NCBI GenBank assembly: GCA_017629325.1 | Contig: JAGBXL010000153.1 | Span: forward strand, 1 to 5,334 | From: Clostridia bacterium | GTDB lineage: Bacteria > Bacillota > Clostridia > UMGS1810 | DNA length: 5,334 nucleotides | Direction: 5' to 3' | Shown: positions 1-5,334 of the stretch, one piece after another | Position numbering within the stretch: the stretch's first letter is position 1 | How the letters are laid out: each line of letters begins with the position of its first letter | Notes under the pieces: generated by a model | Databases searched by the model: none | Seen by the model: only the letters and a program-made list of their open reading frames with translations | Told to the model about the DNA's origin: nothing | Program-made: the position numbers and the translations under genes

Positions 1-30
1 CTGTGCTTTTTAGATATGCTTTCAGATTAA
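1..30 (+). CDS. C-terminal tail of an unidentified upstream gene (partial)
   Basis: Reading from base 1 gives nine residues, LCFLDMLSD, then TAA at 28-30, just before the aroE ribosome binding site. This fits the end of a preceding operon gene. A second open frame from base 3 (VLFRYAFRLR, TAG at 33-35) cannot be excluded, so even the reading frame is uncertain. In related anaerobes aroE is often preceded by other aromatic-pathway genes such as aroA, aroC or pheA, but ten codons are too few to identify this one. The short spacing to aroE argues for cotranscription. Confidence 0.3.
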   Translation: MCFLDMLSD

Positions 31-33
31 GGT

Positions 34-41
34 AGGGGTGA
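34..41 (+). promoter_or_regulatory. Ribosome binding site of aroE that fixes the TTG start
   Basis: AGGGGTGA ends six bases before the TTG at 48. No ATG occurs in this frame until codon 70, inside the conserved catalytic domain, so this site together with N-terminal homology decides the TTG start. Confidence 0.75.
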
Positions 42-47
42 GCACCA

Positions 48-824
48 TTGAAATATGCACTTTTAGGCGAGAAGCTCGGCCATTCATACAGCAGAGTAAT
101 TCACGAAAAATATTTTAAAATAAAATCAGATAAATCCTCATACGAACTTATAGAAACACCAAAAGAAAAGCTGGCATCTACCGTTAATAGCCTTTTAAAA
201 GGTGGCTACTCAGGATTTAATGTAACAATTCCTTATAAAACAGATGTATACAATATGTGTGATGAATTAAGCCCGGAAGCAAAAAAAATTGGCTCAATAA
301 ACACGGTCAAAGTTTTAAATGGAAAGCTTCACGGTTTTAATACCGACTATTACGGTCTTAAACTTTCGCTACTTTATAATGGAGTTTCTTTAGAAGGAAA
401 AAGAGTTGTTATTCTGGGTACAGGCGGTGCAAGTAAGGCTGTGTCGGCACTTTGTGAAGATTTAGGTTGCAGCGATATAAAGCTTGTGTCCCGAAGCCCT
501 GAACCATGCGGAAAACACTGTATCATATCATATTCCGAAATAACAGGGGGCGATGTAATAATAAACACAACCCCCGTGGGAATGTATCCTAAACAAGAGT
601 TTTCACCTTGCAGTAATTTTTTTGATTTTAAAGTTGCAGTTGATTTAATATATAATCCAAGCCAAACTCTGTTTTTAAAAACTGCTTGTGAAAATGGGCT
701 TAAAACAGTTAACGGACTTTATATGCTGGTAGCACAAGCTCTGTATTCACAGTCAATATGGAATAACACCGATGCGGATATCGATGCCATAAATAAAATA
801 TATAGCGAAATGAGAGGTAAGTAA
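48..824 (+). CDS. aroE: Shikimate dehydrogenase (NADP-type, AroE family)
   Basis: The protein reduces 3-dehydroshikimate to shikimate with NADPH in the cytoplasm, the fourth step of the shikimate pathway (EC 1.1.1.25). Its 258 residues are slightly shorter than the E. coli enzyme. The N-terminal substrate domain shows GHSYS (11-15, shikimate-binding serines 13 and 15), NVTIPYK (58-64, catalytic Lys64), SINT (83-86) and GFNTD (96-100, catalytic Asp100). The Rossmann domain carries GTGGASKA (124-131). SRS at 148-150 replaces the usual NRT/NRS cofactor loop but keeps the arginine expected to contact the NADP 2'-phosphate. NTTPVGMYP (173-181), DLIYNPSQT (199-207) and the GLYMLVAQA helix (223-231, Gln230 for substrate) complete the family signature. 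The first segment reads GEKLGHS rather than the classical GNPIxHS. The start is TTG at 48. The gene ends one base before aroQ, so the two are probably coupled. All key residues are present, and no quinate/shikimate dehydrogenase (YdiB) role is needed given the neighbours. Confidence 0.95.
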   Translation: MKYALLGEKLGHSYSRVIHEKYFKIKSDKSSYELIETPKEKLASTVNSLLKGGYSGFNVTIPYKTDVYNMCDELSPEAKKIGSINTVKVLNGKLHGFNTDYYGLKLSLLYNGVSLEGKRVVILGTGGASKAVSALCEDLGCSDIKLVSRSPEPCGKHCIISYSEITGGDVIINTTPVGMYPKQEFSPCSNFFDFKVAVDLIYNPSQTLFLKTACENGLKTVNGLYMLVAQALYSQSIWNNTDADIDAINKIYSEMRGK

Positions 825-825
825 A

Positions 826-1263
826 ATGAAAATAATGCTCATTCAGGGCCCTAATCTTAATTTTACGGGTATAAGAGAAAAAGGCATATATGGCACAAAA
901 AGCTATGATGATATATGCCGCGAACTTAAAGAATATGCCTTTTTAAAAGGTGTTGAGCTGGAATGTTTTCAAAGTAATTGCGAAGGCGAAATCATTGATT
1001 GCATTCAAAAGTGCTATCTTGAAAAATATAATGGCATAATCATAAACCCCGGTGCCTACACTCATTATAGCTATGCGATTCACGATGCCATTGCATCGGT
1101 AAATATCCCCACCATAGAAGTTCATCTTTCAAATATTCATAAAAGAGAAGAATTTCGCTCAAAATCCGTAACAGCACCTGCCTGCAAGGGTCAGGTTTGC
1201 GGCTTTGGTGAATATGGTTATAAAATGGCATTAAAATATTTTTTAGAGGCAGACCATGAATAA
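826..1263 (+). CDS. aroQ: Type II 3-dehydroquinate dehydratase
   Basis: The enzyme dehydrates 3-dehydroquinate to 3-dehydroshikimate (EC 4.2.1.10), the step before AroE. The type II fold is a flavodoxin-like small protein that assembles as a dodecamer (family knowledge), and 145 residues is the normal length. The visible active-site set is complete: GPNLN (8-12), lid loop REKGIYG (17-23) with Arg17 and catalytic Tyr22, SNCEGE (50-55), NPGAYTH (74-80) with Asn74 and His80, Asp87, IEVHLSN (97-103) with Glu98 and catalytic His100, and RExFR (107-111) with Arg107 and Arg111. One departure is FTG in place of the usual LLG at residues 13-15. The ATG follows the aroE stop by one base. GAGAGG at 812-817, inside the end of aroE, is its ribosome binding site. 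The 3' end overlaps aroK by 8 nt. It serves here instead of a type I AroD. Confidence 0.96.
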   Translation: MKIMLIQGPNLNFTGIREKGIYGTKSYDDICRELKEYAFLKGVELECFQSNCEGEIIDCIQKCYLEKYNGIIINPGAYTHYSYAIHDAIASVNIPTIEVHLSNIHKREEFRSKSVTAPACKGQVCGFGEYGYKMALKYFLEADHE

Positions 1264-1750
1264 TATATATCTTATAGGAATGCCCGGCTGTGGCAAATCA
1301 TCAATAGGAAAAATAGTCTCCGAAAAACTAAATTTAAAGCATATAGATGCCGATGAATATTTGGAAAATAAATATTCTCAAACAATCCCCCAGATTTTTG
1401 CTTTAAATGGCGAAGAAGATTTCCGCCAAAAAGAAAGTGTAGTAATTAAAGAACTTTCTAATATGCAAAGTGTTTTAATCTCAACGGGTGGGGGAGTTGT
1501 TGTAAAAGAAAACAATAAAAGTATAATGAAAAAAAGCGGTATCATTGTGTTTATACATACAACACCTGAAAATATTTTAAAAAACTCCAATCTTTCAGGC
1601 AGACCGCTTTTAAAAGATAAAAACCTTATCTATGATATTTATAAAGCAAGAATAAACTTATATAAAGATTTTGCCGATATAATAATAGATAATAACAGTA
1701 GTATTGAATATGCTGCAAATCAAATTATAAATCATTTCAATAAGGAGTGA
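1256..1750 (+). CDS. aroK: Shikimate kinase
   Basis: This P-loop kinase phosphorylates shikimate with ATP to shikimate 3-phosphate (EC 2.7.1.71), acting directly after AroE. Its 164 residues match the family. Visible elements are the Walker A loop GMPGCGKS (8-15), DAD (31-33, Asp33 expected to bind Mg and shikimate), FRxxE (56-60, Arg57 binding shikimate), the GGG loop (78-80), lid motif GRPLL (115-119, Arg116) and ARINLY (131-136) with the nucleotide-side Arg132. The ATG at 1256 lies within the last codons of aroQ in another frame, an 8-nt overlap. It is preceded by TAGAGG at 1244-1249 with a 6-nt gap, so translational coupling with aroQ is likely. The coding sequence looks noticeably more A/T-rich than paaK downstream, with many ATA, AAT and AAA codons. 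Confidence 0.96.
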   Translation: MNNIYLIGMPGCGKSSIGKIVSEKLNLKHIDADEYLENKYSQTIPQIFALNGEEDFRQKESVVIKELSNMQSVLISTGGGVVVKENNKSIMKKSGIIVFIHTTPENILKNSNLSGRPLLKDKNLIYDIYKARINLYKDFADIIIDNNSSIEYAANQIINHFNKE

Positions 1751-1753
1751 ACT

Positions 1754-3061
1754 ATGGTGGAAAACTATTATCAAAAAGAAATTGAAACAATGTCCCATGA
1801 ACAAATAAAAGCTCATCAGGATAGTTTAATTGGTAAACAAATAAAACATGTTTACGAAAATGTTCCATACTATAAAAATCTTATGGATAAAAAGGGTGTT
1901 AAACCTGAAGACATTAAATCAACAGCCGACCTTCATAAGCTTCCGTTTTTAACAAAATCCGATTTAAGAGAAGCCTATCCTTACGGTCTTTTGGCAAAAC
2001 CTCTTTCCGAGTGTGTTCGTATTCACTCAACAAGCGGCACAACCGGAAAAAGAGTAATTGCATTCTACACTCAGCACGATATAGATATATGGGAAGATTG
2101 CTGTGCAAGAGCAATTATGGCAGCCGGAGGCACAAAAGAAGATGTTGTTCAGGTTTGCTATGGCTATGGTCTCTTTACAGGCGGCTCAGGTTTTCATGGC
2201 GGTTCACATAAGGTTGGATCTCTAACACTCCCAATGTCATCAGGCAATACAGAGCGTCAGATTCAGTTTATGATGGATTTAAATTCAACCATTCTTTGCT
2301 GCACACCATCTTATGCAGCCTACATAGGCGAAACTCTTAAAGAAATGGGCTATACAGCCGATAATATTCCTCTAAAAGCAGGAATATTCGGTGCAGAACC
2401 ATGGACAGAAGAAATGCGCCGCGATATTGAAAAAACTCTTGGTATAAAAGCCTACGATATCTACGGTCTCACCGAAATGTGCGGCCCCGGTGTTGCATTT
2501 GAATGCAGTGCTCAAAATGGTATGCATATAAACGAAGACCACTTCATTGCAGAAATAATCGATCCCGACACAGGTGAAGTTCTTCCCGAAGGCTCAAAGG
2601 GTGAATTGGTATTTACCTGCCTTGATAAAGAAGCATTTCCTCTTATTCGCTACCGCACAAGAGATATATGCGTTTTAACAAGAGAAAAATGTTCCTGCGG
2701 AAGAACTCATGTAAAAATGCTCAAACCAACAGGCAGAAGTGATGATATGCTTATCATACGCGGTGTTAATGTGTTCCCATCACAAATTGAAACAGTTCTT
2801 CTTGAACAGGGCTACACACCAAACTATCGCATAGAGGTAGATCGTGAAAACAATTCCGATACTCTCGATATATTTGTTGAACTTTCGTCCGAACAATTCT
2901 CCGACACAGTAAGAGAAATTGCTGCAAAAGAAAAAGCACTTGCCTCCGCAATGAAAACAACTCTTGGCATAAATCCCAAAATGCACCTTGTTCCGCCAAA
3001 GAGCATTGCCAGAAGCGAAGGTAAAGCTGTAAGAGTTGTAGATAAACGCAAACTCCATTAA
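1754..3061 (+). CDS. paaK: Phenylacetate-CoA ligase family AMP-forming enzyme
   Basis: This 435-residue ANL-superfamily adenylate-forming enzyme joins an aryl acid, typically phenylacetate, to CoA with ATP going to AMP and PPi (EC 6.2.1.30). The length is typical of PaaK. Motifs in order are the ATP P-loop STSGTTGK (92-99), YGLTE (237-241), RYRTRD (299-304) with ribose-binding Asp304, hinge region GRSDDMLIIRG (327-337) leading into NVFPSQIE, and the C-terminal EGKAVRV (422-428), whose Lys424 is the likely adenylation lysine. Cys251, His258, Cys313 and Cys315 (CxCGR) could form the structural zinc site known in PaaK-type ligases. The ribosome binding site AAGGAG (1742-1747) overlaps the end of aroK, and only 3 nt separate the genes. 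In anaerobes PaaK plus an ACT protein often travels with indolepyruvate:ferredoxin oxidoreductase (iorAB), which is not in this window. Exact substrate (phenylacetate, 4-hydroxyphenylacetate or indoleacetate) cannot be read from sequence. Confidence 0.92.
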   Translation: MVENYYQKEIETMSHEQIKAHQDSLIGKQIKHVYENVPYYKNLMDKKGVKPEDIKSTADLHKLPFLTKSDLREAYPYGLLAKPLSECVRIHSTSGTTGKRVIAFYTQHDIDIWEDCCARAIMAAGGTKEDVVQVCYGYGLFTGGSGFHGGSHKVGSLTLPMSSGNTERQIQFMMDLNSTILCCTPSYAAYIGETLKEMGYTADNIPLKAGIFGAEPWTEEMRRDIEKTLGIKAYDIYGLTEMCGPGVAFECSAQNGMHINEDHFIAEIIDPDTGEVLPEGSKGELVFTCLDKEAFPLIRYRTRDICVLTREKCSCGRTHVKMLKPTGRSDDMLIIRGVNVFPSQIETVLLEQGYTPNYRIEVDRENNSDTLDIFVELSSEQFSDTVREIAAKEKALASAMKTTLGINPKMHLVPPKSIARSEGKAVRVVDKRKLH

Positions 3062-3082
3062 GATTAAGAGAGGAGAATAAAA

Positions 3083-3514
3083 ATGAGTGTAAAACAAATT
3101 TCAGTATTTTTAGAAAATAAAAAAGGTGCACTTGCAGAGGTAACCTCCTTTATTGCTTCCCACGGCATAAATCTTTATGCACTTTCAATTGCCGATAGTC
3201 AGGATTTTGGAATTCTTCGCATAATTACCGACAACCCCGATAACGCGCGTGAAATGCTTAAAAATGAGGGCTACACAGTAACCGCAACCTCTGTTCTTGC
3301 CGTAGAAATAGACGATACCCCCGGCAGCATGGCTTCAATACTCAATGTTTTAACAAAAGCCGATGTTATTGTTGAATATACCTATGCATTCATAGGCAAA
3401 GCTGCAAATAAAGCATATATGATTTTCAGAGTAGATAATAAAGAAAAAGCAAACGAAGCACTCATAGAATCAGGCATATCAACGATAGACCAAAAGGACT
3501 TATTTTTGAAATAA
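3083..3514 (+). CDS. Tandem ACT-domain amino-acid-binding protein (PaaK-associated type)
   Basis: This small cytoplasmic protein of 143 residues consists almost wholly of two ACT domains. The first, about residues 4-66, has the ligand-loop pattern NKKGAL (12-17) and HGINL (27-31). The second, about residues 72-138, has DDTPGSM (77-83). There is no attached enzymatic or DNA-binding domain, so it is probably a stand-alone sensor or allosteric partner. ACT domains commonly bind amino acids at dimer interfaces. Stand-alone tandem-ACT proteins of this kind are frequently encoded beside phenylacetate-CoA ligase in anaerobes and archaea, though their role is poorly defined. Here it lies 21 nt after paaK with a strong AGGAG (3071-3075) 7 nt before the ATG, and is the last gene before a terminator. 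Sensing an aromatic amino acid such as phenylalanine is inferred from context only. Confidence 0.88.
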   Translation: MSVKQISVFLENKKGALAEVTSFIASHGINLYALSIADSQDFGILRIITDNPDNAREMLKNEGYTVTATSVLAVEIDDTPGSMASILNVLTKADVIVEYTYAFIGKAANKAYMIFRVDNKEKANEALIESGISTIDQKDLFLK

Positions 3515-3521
3515 AGCTATT

Positions 3522-3565
3522 AAAGTGAAGAAAAAATTCTATTGAATTTTTTCTTCACTTTTTTT
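3522..3565 (+). terminator. Intrinsic terminator of the aro-paaK-ACT operon
   Basis: Arms 3522-3539 and 3544-3561 are perfectly complementary over 18 bp around a TATT loop. A run of seven T's spans 3559-3565. It begins 8 bases after the ACT gene stop. The stem is A/T-rich, with a GTGAAG/CTTCAC core near its base. Confidence 0.92.
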
Positions 3566-3575
3566 ATGCCATGAT

Positions 3576-3604
3576 TTAATAATTATTTATGTATTGTCTA
3601 TAAT
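3576..3604 (+). promoter_or_regulatory. Sigma-A type promoter of the lipase-like gene
   Basis: A perfect TATAAT -10 box lies at 3599-3604. A weaker -35 candidate, TTAATA, lies 17 bp upstream at 3576-3581. Transcription would start near 3611, giving a leader of only about 14 nt before the TTG start. The position just after the operon terminator supports an independent unit. Confidence 0.65.
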
Positions 3605-3612
3605 AACACCAT

Positions 3613-3619
3613 AGAGGTG
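3613..3619 (+). promoter_or_regulatory. Ribosome binding site that fixes the TTG start of the lipase-like gene
   Basis: AGAGGTG lies five bases before the TTG at 3625. An in-frame TAA at 3604-3606 closes the frame upstream and no ATG is available. TTG also places a Lys-containing n-region directly before the hydrophobic signal segment, so this start is well supported. Confidence 0.7.
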
Positions 3620-3624
3620 TTTTT

Positions 3625-5058
3625 TTGAAATATAAGTTTTTTTTACTGTTTTTTCTTTTTATTTTCTCTTTTTTTTATGTATTTTCAGGTGAGTTTTTAA
3701 CACAAAACCTTTCTCCCAAATACAATAATATAAATGAAAAAGATATCATAGGTGGAAGTGAAAAAGTTAATTTGTCTAATTTAAATGATCCTTTATTTAC
3801 TCAAAACGAATATTCTTATAATCACTCCTTAGCAAAAGAATCTCTTGTTTTGGCAGTTTGTGCATATTCATCAGGTGTGTCATCTGCAAATTGGGGCGAA
3901 AACCAAAAAACAGGAAGAGAAGATAGTATTAAAAGAGCACTTAATCAAAGAGGATACACAGATATTTCAGACTATAACTACGATATTTCTCTTAATGATA
4001 GCTCCTCAAAAGTTGCATTCTGCATAGGGTATAAACCCTTTGATAAAAACACAAATATAGTATCTGTTGTCATACGCGGCGGAAACTACGGCTTGGAATG
4101 GGTAGATAATTTTAATCTGGGTAATTCTGAAAATTATTATCACAAAGGCTTCTATGAAGCAAGCGTTAGTGTAAAAAAGCAAATAGACGAATACTTAAAA
4201 AAACATTCCGATGATAAAAAGATTAAGCTTTGGTTCACAGGTTATAGCAGAGGCGGTGCAGTTGCAAATATTGTTGCTTCAATGTATAACGAAAACAAAG
4301 CTTCTTTCCCATGCAGCGTATATGCCTATACCTTTGCTTCGCCTAAAACAAGTGTTGTATCAGATACCAAAGCACACGATACAATTCATAAAAATATTTT
4401 TAATATCTTAAGCCCAAATGATCCTGTATATAATATCCCGCCGGAAAACTGGGGCTTTGGCAGGTTTGGAATATGCGTAATTTTCCCTGATAATAATGAC
4501 ATCAGCTACAATGGTGCACTGGATTTAAACCGCAAGGTTGCAAAAAGCTACTACACCAAAACAGGTGAGATTCTTTCTGTATCAGGTAACCCCGTTTTAT
4601 CATTTATAAATGTGTTTATAAAGTCATCAAAAAGCCGCGACTTTTTCTCTGAAAATCTTTCAAAGCCAATTGGGGATTTTATAAAAATCAAAATGGAAAA
4701 AGAAAAAAATCAAAATGGGGTATGGCAACCAATTGAAACTCATAATGCTCTTTATAAAATGTACGGCGAAAAAGCAACTAAAATATATGATAATGTTATA
4801 AATAATGATTTTTATACTGCATTTAAGAAAATAGGCTTTAATATCCCTGAAGATTTATATATTTTCATAACCCTTTGCCACATTAACGGTTTTAACGACT
4901 TTGAAAAAACAATGCTGTCAAAAATAAATCTTAATGATTTGTCAGAGATTAGCAGCGTAGCCTCAGGCACATCTATAGTAACAGGGCACAGACACGAATT
5001 TTATATGTCGTGGCTTGAAAATACCGATGTTAAGGTTTTAAAATTTGTTAAAGAGTAA
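3625..5058 (+). CDS. Exported class 3 lipase-like alpha/beta-hydrolase
   Basis: This 477-residue protein has an N-terminal export signal: MKYK, then a Phe-rich hydrophobic stretch at about 5-20. It is cleaved near residues 21-22 or kept as an anchor. The body resembles class 3 lipases. RGG with EWVDNF (151-163) corresponds to the family's RGT...DW strand and HKGF (173-176) to its HxGF motif. GYSRG (206-210) is the nucleophile elbow with Ser208. YTFASPK (235-241) matches the YTFGSPR strand. SPNDPVYNIPP (263-273) supplies Asp266. GHRHEFY (454-460) supplies the probable catalytic histidine, His457 or His455. About 180 residues separate the Asp and His, longer than in minimal fungal-type lipases, so an inserted cap region is likely. 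It probably hydrolyses ester bonds outside the membrane, but lipid, wall-linked and other esters all remain possible substrates. It is flanked by its own promoter and terminator, so it is probably monocistronic. I know no specific gene name. Confidence 0.82.
   Translation: MKYKFFLLFFLFIFSFFYVFSGEFLTQNLSPKYNNINEKDIIGGSEKVNLSNLNDPLFTQNEYSYNHSLAKESLVLAVCAYSSGVSSANWGENQKTGREDSIKRALNQRGYTDISDYNYDISLNDSSSKVAFCIGYKPFDKNTNIVSVVIRGGNYGLEWVDNFNLGNSENYYHKGFYEASVSVKKQIDEYLKKHSDDKKIKLWFTGYSRGGAVANIVASMYNENKASFPCSVYAYTFASPKTSVVSDTKAHDTIHKNIFNILSPNDPVYNIPPENWGFGRFGICVIFPDNNDISYNGALDLNRKVAKSYYTKTGEILSVSGNPVLSFINVFIKSSKSRDFFSENLSKPIGDFIKIKMEKEKNQNGVWQPIETHNALYKMYGEKATKIYDNVINNDFYTAFKKIGFNIPEDLYIFITLCHINGFNDFEKTMLSKINLNDLSEISSVASGTSIVTGHRHEFYMSWLENTDVKVLKFVKE
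5015..5044 (+). promoter_or_regulatory. Candidate promoter of the dacF-like gene inside the lipase 3' end
   Basis: TTGAAA at 5015-5020 and TAAAAT at 5039-5044 are separated by 18 bp. Each matches the sigma-A consensus at five of six positions. Transcription would start near 5051, leaving a leader of about 50 nt that contains the whole 5065-5098 hairpin. AT-rich coding DNA yields such matches by chance, so this is tentative. Confidence 0.35.
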
Positions 5059-5064
5059 TATTTT

Positions 5065-5103
5065 AATCACCCGTAATCATAAGTATATACGGGTGATTTT
5101 TTT
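5065..5103 (+). terminator. Hairpin plus T-run after the lipase gene, overlapping the next gene's ribosome binding site
   Basis: Arms 5065-5075 and 5088-5098 pair perfectly over 11 bp, with a CACCCG/CGGGTG core and a 12-nt loop. Seven T's follow at 5097-5103. This is a standard intrinsic terminator 6 nt after the lipase stop. The 3' arm contains GGTGAT (5092-5097), complementary to the ATCACC of the 16S rRNA tail, six bases before the next ATG. The hairpin could therefore also mask that ribosome binding site. Confidence 0.85.
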
Positions 5104-5334
5104 ATGAGAAAATTTTTTTACATAAGCCTTGTAATATGCGTTTTCTTTTTTTCACTAAGCCCAATAGCCTTTGCTAATGAAAACACACTTCCCGAGGTCA
5201 GTAGCCCATCGGCACTTTTAATGGACTATGCCTCGGGCAAAATAATCTTTGAGAAAAATCCCGATGAAAAGCTTCCCTTGGCAAGCGTAACCAAAATAAT
5301 GACAATGCTTCTTGCAATGGAAGAAATAGAGAAG
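5104..5334 (+). CDS. dacF: D-alanyl-D-alanine carboxypeptidase, N-terminal part (peptidase S11, DacF/PBP5-like)
   Basis: Seventy-seven codons are visible before the window ends in an open frame. Residues 1-24 are a signal peptide: MRK, a hydrophobic core, then AFA with predicted cleavage before Asn25. The mature start shows SALLMDYASGKIIFEKN (36-52), the usual opening strands of S11 enzymes. LASVTKIMT (59-67) then contains the SxxK motif with nucleophile Ser61 and Lys64. Family members trim the terminal D-Ala from peptidoglycan stem peptides at the outer membrane face, and are low-molecular-mass penicillin-binding proteins. The SxN and KTG motifs would lie beyond the edge. The ATG abuts the T-run of the preceding hairpin, and its only good ribosome binding site, GGTGAT, lies in that hairpin. 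The symbol dacF is by similarity of type. DacA or DacB paralogues cannot be separated from this fragment. Confidence 0.9.
   Translation, partial: MRKFFYISLVICVFFFSLSPIAFANENTLPEVSSPSALLMDYASGKIIFEKNPDEKLPLASVTKIMTMLLAMEEIEK

Noticed and set aside
148..600. Possible loss of NADP specificity in AroE because the cofactor loop reads SRS instead of NRT
   Set aside because: The key arginine and the GTGGASKA loop are retained, and serine at the first position is tolerated in the family. This is not a strong anomaly.
1254..1263. Possible frameshift or gene fusion at the aroQ-aroK overlap
   Set aside because: Both proteins are complete at normal length with all catalytic residues, and aroK has its own ribosome binding site. 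This is an ordinary overlap of coupled genes.
2011..2211. Alternative + strand frame inside paaK
   Set aside because: It overlaps the ATP-binding core of PaaK, and its Arg/Ser/Tyr-rich translation has no family pattern. It is a shadow frame.
2766..3131. Long antisense open frames opposite the 3' end of paaK
   Set aside because: They are complementary to a strongly conserved coding region and show low-complexity Leu/Phe/Ser-rich translations. No ribosome binding site or recognisable domain supports them.
3605..3621. Six-bp inverted repeat AACACC/GGTGTT around the lipase ribosome binding site, followed by T's, resembling an attenuator
   Set aside because: The left arm lies immediately after the -10 box, upstream of the expected transcription start near 3611. 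It would be absent from the main transcript, and the stem is short.
4211..4411. Alternative + strand frame inside the lipase-like gene
   Set aside because: It overlaps the catalytic GYSRG and FASPK regions and has no convincing ribosome binding site, so it is a shadow frame.

Overview
The window is AT-rich, compactly packed DNA with every gene on the + strand. Shine-Dalgarno sites are strong and close to their starts, two genes start with TTG, and terminators are hairpins followed by T-runs. This suggests a low-GC, Gram-positive, probably strictly anaerobic member of the Clostridia, such as a gut commensal. The lineage is inferred from style and gene content, not from a marker gene.

Positions 1-3514 are the downstream part of an aromatic-biosynthesis operon that enters from the left. 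The tail of an unidentified upstream gene (stop near 30) is followed by aroE (shikimate dehydrogenase, TTG start), aroQ (type II 3-dehydroquinase), aroK (shikimate kinase), a phenylacetate-CoA ligase family enzyme (PaaK) and a small tandem-ACT-domain protein. The junctions are 1 nt, an 8-nt overlap, 3 nt and 21 nt, so the five genes are very likely cotranscribed. A perfect 18-bp hairpin with a T-run at 3522-3565 ends the operon. AroQ, AroE and AroK carry out three consecutive steps from 3-dehydroquinate to shikimate 3-phosphate. PaaK activates aryl acids such as phenylacetate or indoleacetate to CoA thioesters, and the ACT protein probably binds an amino acid. The pairing suggests that de novo aromatic synthesis is linked to aryl-acid salvage or exchange.

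Positions 3566-5103 hold a separate unit. A consensus-like promoter (TATAAT at 3599-3604) drives a secreted or membrane-anchored class 3 (alpha/beta-hydrolase) lipase-like protein with a TTG start and a Phe-rich signal sequence. A hairpin plus T-run at 5065-5103 follows it.

Positions 5104-5334 hold the start of a D-alanyl-D-alanine carboxypeptidase (DacF/PBP5-like, peptidase S11), cut by the window edge just after its SxxK motif. Its ATG directly abuts the T-run of the preceding hairpin, and its ribosome binding site lies in the hairpin's 3' arm. This is the most unusual regulatory arrangement in the window. I saw no RNA gene, mobile element, CRISPR array or obvious long repeat.
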